Shown here: positions 59,890-64,000 of the stretch, piece after piece
How positions within the stretch are numbered: position 1 is the first letter of the stretch
Layout: each line of letters opens with the position of its first letter
Origin: Propionibacteriaceae bacterium
Lineage (GTDB): Bacteria > Actinomycetota > Actinomycetes > Propionibacteriales > Propionibacteriaceae
Direction of reading: 5' to 3'
DNA length: 64,000 nt
Assembly (NCBI GenBank): GCA_009780915.1
Contig: WQZD01000001.1
Coordinates: forward strand, 215,836-279,835
Notes under the pieces: model-generated
What the model saw: only the letters and a program-made list of their open reading frames with translations
Databases searched by the model: none
Told to the model about the DNA's origin: nothing
Position numbers and translations under genes: made by a program

Positions 59890-60520
59890 CTGTTGATTCG
59901 TGTGTCCGGCTGGCGATTGTTCGGTGTGTCGGATGGTGCTCCGAGAGGGGCTGTGACGACCTGTTGTCTGATCAACGGGGTCGAGCTGAACCCGTCGCAT
60001 CGGGGCTAACGGGGGACGGATGGTGGTGTATGTGGAGTCTGTGGGTGTGACTCCGATCATCGGGAAACCAGGCAAACCGACCGCGCCGGGCAAGAATGAG
60101 CACCTTCACCAGACGTTGTTCCTATGGGTAGATAAGCAGCCACTTGCCGGGTCGTTCGCGGATTTGCAGGCTCAAGTGGACACATTCGGCCGTGTCTGCA
60201 CCACTGAACGTCCTCATCAGGGCCTGCCGGGCGGGATGACCCCGCAGCAGGCGTGGGATGCCACACCGGTGGCCGCACCGCCGCGGCCGAAAGTAAAGGT
60301 TGCCGCCGCGAAGGTTCCACTCGACGTGTCAGCGTATCGTAGCGAGCATACGGTGGATGGGGTGCGTGTCACCCGGGTCCACCATGACGGGATTGTCCGG
60401 GTCTGCAGGATCGAGTTCCGGCTCGGCTCGCGCTATACCGGGCAGCCCATGCACGAGATCTCTCACGGCACGGTGACGTTCATCGACTCGCGCGAGCGTC
60501 GGGCCGAATCAGCTCCATGA
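59890..60520 (+). pseudogene. Degraded IS481-type transposase
   Basis: The intact stretch from 60020 reads VYVESVGVTPIIGKPGKPTAPGKNEHLHQTLF, TERPHQGLPGGMTPQQAWDAT, then the C-terminal beta region (RIEFRLGSRYTGQPMHEI). This is the second half of an IS481-family DDE transposase, with the last acidic residue in KNEHLHQTL. Just upstream, in another frame, GVELNPSHRG (59965-59997 region) is the expected segment before it, but it ends in a stop. The N-terminal two thirds are absent. Inactive. Its end overlaps the 3' end of the neighbouring dehydrogenase gene by 41 bases. Confidence 0.8.
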
Positions 60521-61343
60521 GCTGGTCCATATGGGTCAAGAAGAGGCGGATCGTGGCGTCAACGAGCCGGTCGGGGGTGATGCTGAGCAGGATGATCAGG
60601 CCGAGGGCCCCCATGCCCTTGCGGTAGCGGGTACGCGGGCGCCGGCACGTGGCTGCCCGGGCGATGGTCTCGCCCAGTACCGCCGGATCGGTCGCGAAGC
60701 CTTGCCCGGCGAACTCCAGCATGGTGGCGAAGTTCCTCGCGATGGTCGAGTACTTGCCCAGCCCGGATGTGGACCTCAGATGCTCGGCGGCGATCTTGGG
60801 CCATTCGGTGTGGATCATGCCCGGCTCGATGAGGACCACGTCCACCCCGAAGGAGCGCACTTCCTGACGAAGAGAGTCGGACAGGGCTTCCAGGGCGTAC
60901 TTGGTCGCGTGGTACCACCCGCCTAGGGCCATGGAGAACTTCCCGCCCATGGAGGAGATGTTGACGATGCGACCCCGGTGGTTGGCGATCATGTGGGGGA
61001 GGACGAGTTGGGTCAGGCGCATGGCGCCGAAGACGTTGACGTCGAATTGGCGTTTGGCCTCGTCGAGGGGCACGTCTTCGATGGCGCCGTACGATCCGTA
61101 CCCCGCGTTGTTGATGAGGATGTCGATGCGTCCCTCACGCTCGAGGATGGTCCCGACTGCCGATTGGAGGGACGCCTCGTCGGTGACGTCCAGGCTCAGG
61201 GCGTGCACGCCCTTGTCTTGCAGGTCTGGCATGGGCCGACGGGCCCCCGCGTAGACCGTCACGCCCTGGGCTTTCAGCGCCAGGGCCGCCTCGTGTCCAA
61301 TCCCGGAAGAAGCCCCGGTGACAAGGGCGATCATATGTTCCAT
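60480..61343 (-). CDS. Short-chain dehydrogenase/reductase
   Basis: 287 residues. Classical SDR: ALVTGASSGIGHEAALAL near residue 6 (NAD(P) site), ILINNAGYGSYGAIE near residue 74, the catalytic serine in VNISSMGG and YHATK with catalytic Tyr and Lys near residue 143. The C-terminal extension (about 235-287, with a hydrophobic segment GLIILLSITPDRLV) is longer than usual, and its last codons coincide with the end of the transposase remnant, so the original C-terminus may have been changed. Substrate unknown. Confidence 0.88.
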   Translation of the reverse strand: MEHMIALVTGASSGIGHEAALALKAQGVTVYAGARRPMPDLQDKGVHALSLDVTDEASLQSAVGTILEREGRIDILINNAGYGSYGAIEDVPLDEAKRQFDVNVFGAMRLTQLVLPHMIANHRGRIVNISSMGGKFSMALGGWYHATKYALEALSDSLRQEVRSFGVDVVLIEPGMIHTEWPKIAAEHLRSTSGLGKYSTIARNFATMLEFAGQGFATDPAVLGETIARAATCRRPRTRYRKGMGALGLIILLSITPDRLVDATIRLFLTHMDQLMELIRPDARASR

Positions 61344-61392
61344 GAGACCATCATAGTCATCAGAAAACTCCCTGTGGTCGCCGCTGGTTTTC

Positions 61393-62130
61393 CTAGGACG
61401 AGACGCGTGCCACCTTGTGATTGGCCGCTTGGGCGAGGGGGCGTACGACCATGCGGTCGATGTTCACATGCGGCGGACGGGTGACCATCCACGCGATGGC
61501 GTCGGCGATGTCCTCGGCGAGCAGCGGTTCGGCCACACCGGCGTACACCGCGTCCACGCGGGCGGCGTCCCCGCCGAAGCGCGTCAGGGAGAACTCCTCG
61601 GTGTGGACCATGCCAGGCGATATCTCGCACACCCGGATCGGCTCGCCAGCCAACTCCAGTCGTAGAGCCCCCGCCATCGAGCGCACGGCCGACTTCACTC
61701 CACAGTATCCGCCCCCGCCCTCGTACGCCGCCTCGGCTGCCGTCGAACTCATGAACACCACGGTCCCATGGGCGGCGCGCAGTGCGGGAAGCAGGGCCTG
61801 CGTCATGCGGGCCGCCCCGACCACGTTCACCTCGTACATCCGCGACCACGCCGTGAGGTCGTCCACCTCCAGCGGCTCCTGGCCCAGGGCGAACCCCGCG
61901 TTGTTCACGAGCACGTCCACCCGGTCGCCGATGACCTGGCTGGCACGGGCGACCTGCGCGGGGTCGCTCACGTCGCAGGTGATCGCCACCCCGCCGATCT
62001 CCTCGGCCAAGGCCTCGATCCGGTCGGCCCGGCGAGCCAGACAGAACACAGTGAAATCCGTCACGAGGGCCCGAGCGGTGGCCGCCCCGATCCCCGACGA
62101 CGCCCCGGTGACGACAGCTATACGATTCAT
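61393..62130 (-). CDS. Short-chain dehydrogenase/reductase
   Basis: 245 residues, normal classical SDR length. AVVTGASSGIGAATARAL near residue 5, VLVNNAGFALG near residue 74, FMSSTAAEAA with the serine, and YCGVKSAVRS with Tyr and Lys near residue 143. EISPGMVHTEEFS follows, as in YdfG-like 3-hydroxy acid dehydrogenases. It runs into the SDR gene downstream (50 bases apart) on the same strand; the two share only family-level similarity. No ribosome site precedes the ATG, and the start may be leaderless. Confidence 0.9.
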   Translation of the reverse strand: MNRIAVVTGASSGIGAATARALVTDFTVFCLARRADRIEALAEEIGGVAITCDVSDPAQVARASQVIGDRVDVLVNNAGFALGQEPLEVDDLTAWSRMYEVNVVGAARMTQALLPALRAAHGTVVFMSSTAAEAAYEGGGGYCGVKSAVRSMAGALRLELAGEPIRVCEISPGMVHTEEFSLTRFGGDAARVDAVYAGVAEPLLAEDIADAIAWMVTRPPHVNIDRMVVRPLAQAANHKVARVSS

Positions 62131-62239
62131 GGTGCCAGTCTATGCCGATTCGTCACGCGCATGAGATCTTGTCTGCGCAGATGATGGGCGCCCAGACGTG
62201 GTGACGATGCATGAGACAGGTGTGTGGGCGCATGCATCG

Positions 62240-63484
62240 TCAGTCGCCGTTCGGTCGAGCGGCGATACCACGCATAACCAGGAGATGGTCCTTTGCCTCG
62301 AAGCCCATGTGGGAGGTGAGAATCTCGCGGGTCGTGTTGTCACTCAGGTCGTGGACGCGTAGTCGCATCTGCCGATCGGGCGCCCACTCGCCGACGGGAT
62401 CCATGACATAAACCTTAGAACCGACGAAGCTCACTTCGGTGTATGCGGAATTCATCCTGGCAGACTGTGAATCCCAGAGTGACGTGCTCCTGCCGGTGGT
62501 GACGTTGGTGCTGCGGACGATGCCGTCGCCACCGAACCACACCAACTCGTCGGGTGAGGGCGACCATGTCGCGACGGATCCGTAGATGGCGACCTCGGTC
62601 GCCAGTCCCAAGCTCTTCCCATCCTCGTCGACGACCTTGTGATGGGAGGGAGCCTCGCCTGTGATCGGCCAGGAGATCACCTCCGGTGGTTGGCGTTGCC
62701 CCCCTGTGATAGCCATGATGCGGTCCTCGCGGCAGGCTGAGCCGATGGCGTGCCCTCCCCTGCCGGCAGGATCTATCGAGATGAATCCCTCGGACGGATC
62801 GTCGGGGCGCGGATAGGCTTGGGTGAGCATGTCCGGCCAGAAGGGCGGGATGTCGGATGTGACTGCTCCGGAGTCCGCGGCCAGCGATATATAGGGATTC
62901 GTCACCTCGGATATGGTGAAGATGCGCGAGCCGCACTGAGCGGTCACAGTACTGTAGCCAGCGATGTCGTATCGGGTCGCCTCAGTCGGCGTTGTGACGA
63001 CGACTTGCTCGATGTAGCCGATCTCTGAGTCAGCGTCGCCGAACCCGAGGTTGTATATCCCGACATGGGTTCCATCAGGATTGACATATGCGGCGACTTG
63101 CATGTCGGTCTTCGGGCTGTCCCATGTGGTCATCCCCGAATCCGTCAACAGGTAGTCGCCCTTGGTGTCTGAGAAGAAGAGGCCCTGCTCGTCCCATGTG
63201 AGGGAAGCCCTGTCCATCCCACTGGTCTTCAGCGAGGAGATCTTCCCATCGCGGTTGATGAGGAGGAGGTAACCAGACATCCACAGATCATGCCCCTGGT
63301 GACTCACGTAGACTGCGAGTTCAGTGTCAGGCGGCAGAACTGCTCTGTCGCTATCGATCGATCTCCATGCTGAGTCACTCGTACACCCACCCAAAGCGAG
63401 AGCCATCAGGACGATGAAGACATACGCCACCGCGAGGGGGAGCCGCCTCTGGCTCCCCCTCATGCCTCTCATGATCGAACTCAT
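62240..63484 (-). CDS. Large lipoprotein of unknown function, beta-propeller-like
   Basis: 414 residues from ATG 63484, chosen because GAGGT on the minus strand lies five bases upstream; a longer version starting at 63511 has no ribosome site. Signal sequence LPLAVAYVFIVLMALALGGC with the lipobox LGGC near residue 34. The mature protein consists of repeated strands (TWDEQGLFFSDTKGDYLLTD, VEVISWPITGE, ELVWFGGDGIVRSTN, SFVGSKVYVMD) that suggest a seven-bladed propeller. No enzyme motif. It overlaps a tiny upstream frame by four bases. Confidence 0.75.
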   Translation of the reverse strand: MSSIMRGMRGSQRRLPLAVAYVFIVLMALALGGCTSDSAWRSIDSDRAVLPPDTELAVYVSHQGHDLWMSGYLLLINRDGKISSLKTSGMDRASLTWDEQGLFFSDTKGDYLLTDSGMTTWDSPKTDMQVAAYVNPDGTHVGIYNLGFGDADSEIGYIEQVVVTTPTEATRYDIAGYSTVTAQCGSRIFTISEVTNPYISLAADSGAVTSDIPPFWPDMLTQAYPRPDDPSEGFISIDPAGRGGHAIGSACREDRIMAITGGQRQPPEVISWPITGEAPSHHKVVDEDGKSLGLATEVAIYGSVATWSPSPDELVWFGGDGIVRSTNVTTGRSTSLWDSQSARMNSAYTEVSFVGSKVYVMDPVGEWAPDRQMRLRVHDLSDNTTREILTSHMGFEAKDHLLVMRGIAARPNGD

Positions 63485-63582
63485 CGGACCTCGTAGGTGT
63501 AGGTGTGCCACGAGTCTCGGATGTCATAGGGATACACGCCTCGTCCGCCGTTCCCATCCAGGTCAAGTCCCAATGTCTGCAT
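63481..63582 (-). CDS. Tiny open frame of 33 codons before the lipoprotein gene
   Basis: ATG 63582 to a TGA that overlaps the lipoprotein start (ATGA). It encodes MQTLGLDLDGNGGRGVYPYD and continues IRDSWHTYTYEVR. The overlap would couple translation of the lipoprotein. DLDGNGGRG is reminiscent of a calcium-binding loop in dockerin-like repeats, so this may be the last piece of a lost secreted protein. No family is recognised. Confidence 0.4.
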   Translation of the reverse strand: MQTLGLDLDGNGGRGVYPYDIRDSWHTYTYEVR

Positions 63583-63677
63583 GTACGCACTTTAGACCAT
63601 GTGGGAGCAGGTCATGGACGAGGTGTCCACCTTCACAGTGTCTGCGTCCACCCATCTCGTCGGGGTAGAGTGGAGCC

Positions 63678-64000
63678 ATAACGTACACACTGATTCTGCT
63701 TCGCCACGGCGAGTCTGAATGGAATGCGAAGAACTTGTTCACTGGTTGGGTCGATGTCGACATCAACGACAAGGGTGTCGCTGAGGCTGAGCGCGGTGCC
63801 CAGTTGCTGGCTGGGGAAGGGCTGCTGCCCGACGTGGTCCACACGTCGGTTCTGCGTCGCGCGATCCACACCGCGTACCTCGCCCTCGACGGGTGCGACC
63901 GCCACTGGATCCCGGTGAGGCGGTCCTGGCGGCTCAACGAGCGCCATTACGGCGCTTTGCAGGGGAAGAACAAGACCCAGATCCGCGATGAGTACGGCGA
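63678..64000 (+). CDS. gpmA: Phosphoglycerate mutase, 2,3-bisphosphoglycerate-dependent (5' part)
   Basis: Cut by the window end after about 107 codons. [20 protein letters not shown] with the phosphohistidine in [20 protein letters not shown], and [17 protein letters not shown] near residue 60, then [18 protein letters not shown]. Glycolytic enzyme. Homologues begin MTYTL, but here the codon in the methionine place is ATA (63678-63680). The nearest in-frame stop upstream is TAG at 63666, and no ATG, GTG or TTG lies between. TAGAGT (63666-63671) sits where the -10 of a leaderless transcript would be. Either ATA is used as start, or a base differs from the true sequence. Confidence 0.9.
   Translation, partial: MTYTLILLRHGESEWNAKNLFTGWVDVDINDKGVAEAERGAQLLAGEGLLPDVVHTSVLRRAIHTAYLALDGCDRHWIPVRRSWRLNERHYGALQGKNKTQIRDEYG

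Noticed and set aside
1..64000. tRNA or rRNA genes
   Set aside because: No cloverleaf with a conserved T-arm or rRNA-like stretch was noticed; a tRNAscan-SE or Infernal run would be needed to exclude them.

Overview
The window is high-GC DNA from an actinobacterium, most likely a member of the Propionibacteriaceae. The strongest taxonomic evidence is a complete transcarboxylase operon (5S, 12S, small subunit, biotinylated 1.3S) at 14.3-18.0 kb, the signature enzyme of propionic fermentation. The order ssd/tadABC-pilin-tadE ... topA-tmk at 34.5-44.5 kb is also a known actinobacterial arrangement. No tRNA, rRNA or CRISPR array was seen. All assignments rest on reading the sequence; no database search was run.

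Layout. 0-8.3 kb: an acyl-CoA redox operon (crotonase, nitronate-monooxygenase-like flavoprotein, EtfB, EtfA, a membrane b-type-cytochrome-like protein, a metallo-beta-lactamase-fold hydrolase and a fused double acyl-CoA dehydrogenase). The Etf genes probably carry electrons from the dehydrogenase to the membrane protein. 8.3-14.2 kb: an MFS exporter, a GH78 alpha-L-rhamnosidase and a Gfo/Idh/MocA-like protein. These are separated by long non-coding stretches holding a family of five hairpin repeats and 15-bp tandem repeats. 14.3-18.0 kb: the transcarboxylase operon, ending in a strong terminator. 18.1-24.3 kb: a lower-GC accessory island with an Rhs-type toxin tip (ADP-ribosyltransferase-like), a string of small immunity-like genes, duplicated scraps, and a hipB with a decayed hipA.

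24.3-34.4 kb: metallophosphoesterase, a secreted amidase-domain protein, endonuclease III, a holin-X-type membrane protein, then a D-threonate/D-erythronate catabolic operon (four-carbon acid sugar kinase, PdxA2-type dehydrogenase, ACS-type transporter, DeoR-type regulator) and a methyltransferase. 34.5-39.5 kb: a Tad pilus/secretion locus with a DUF4244-type pilin. Paired DnaA-box-like sites (TTRTCCACA, exactly 30 bp apart) lie upstream of both the operon and the pilin gene. 39.6-46.5 kb: methyltransferase, topA, tmk, nitroreductase and a secreted HtrA-like protease.

46.5-58.8 kb is the most unusual part. Four tandem promoter-leader units share a spacing-conserved GGGGGAT motif; three end in strong hairpins without an intact gene, and the fourth reads into a 3,628-residue secreted Ig-repeat adhesin. 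The tail of the second unit is homologous to the 3' end of the adhesin gene, so it looks like the scar of a deleted paralogue. The adhesin itself contains a roughly 2.6-kb block of domains duplicated in the same order about 4 kb apart. 58.8-64 kb: two small accessory genes, a degraded IS481-type transposase, two short-chain dehydrogenases, a lipoprotein, and the start of gpmA, which seems to begin with ATA.
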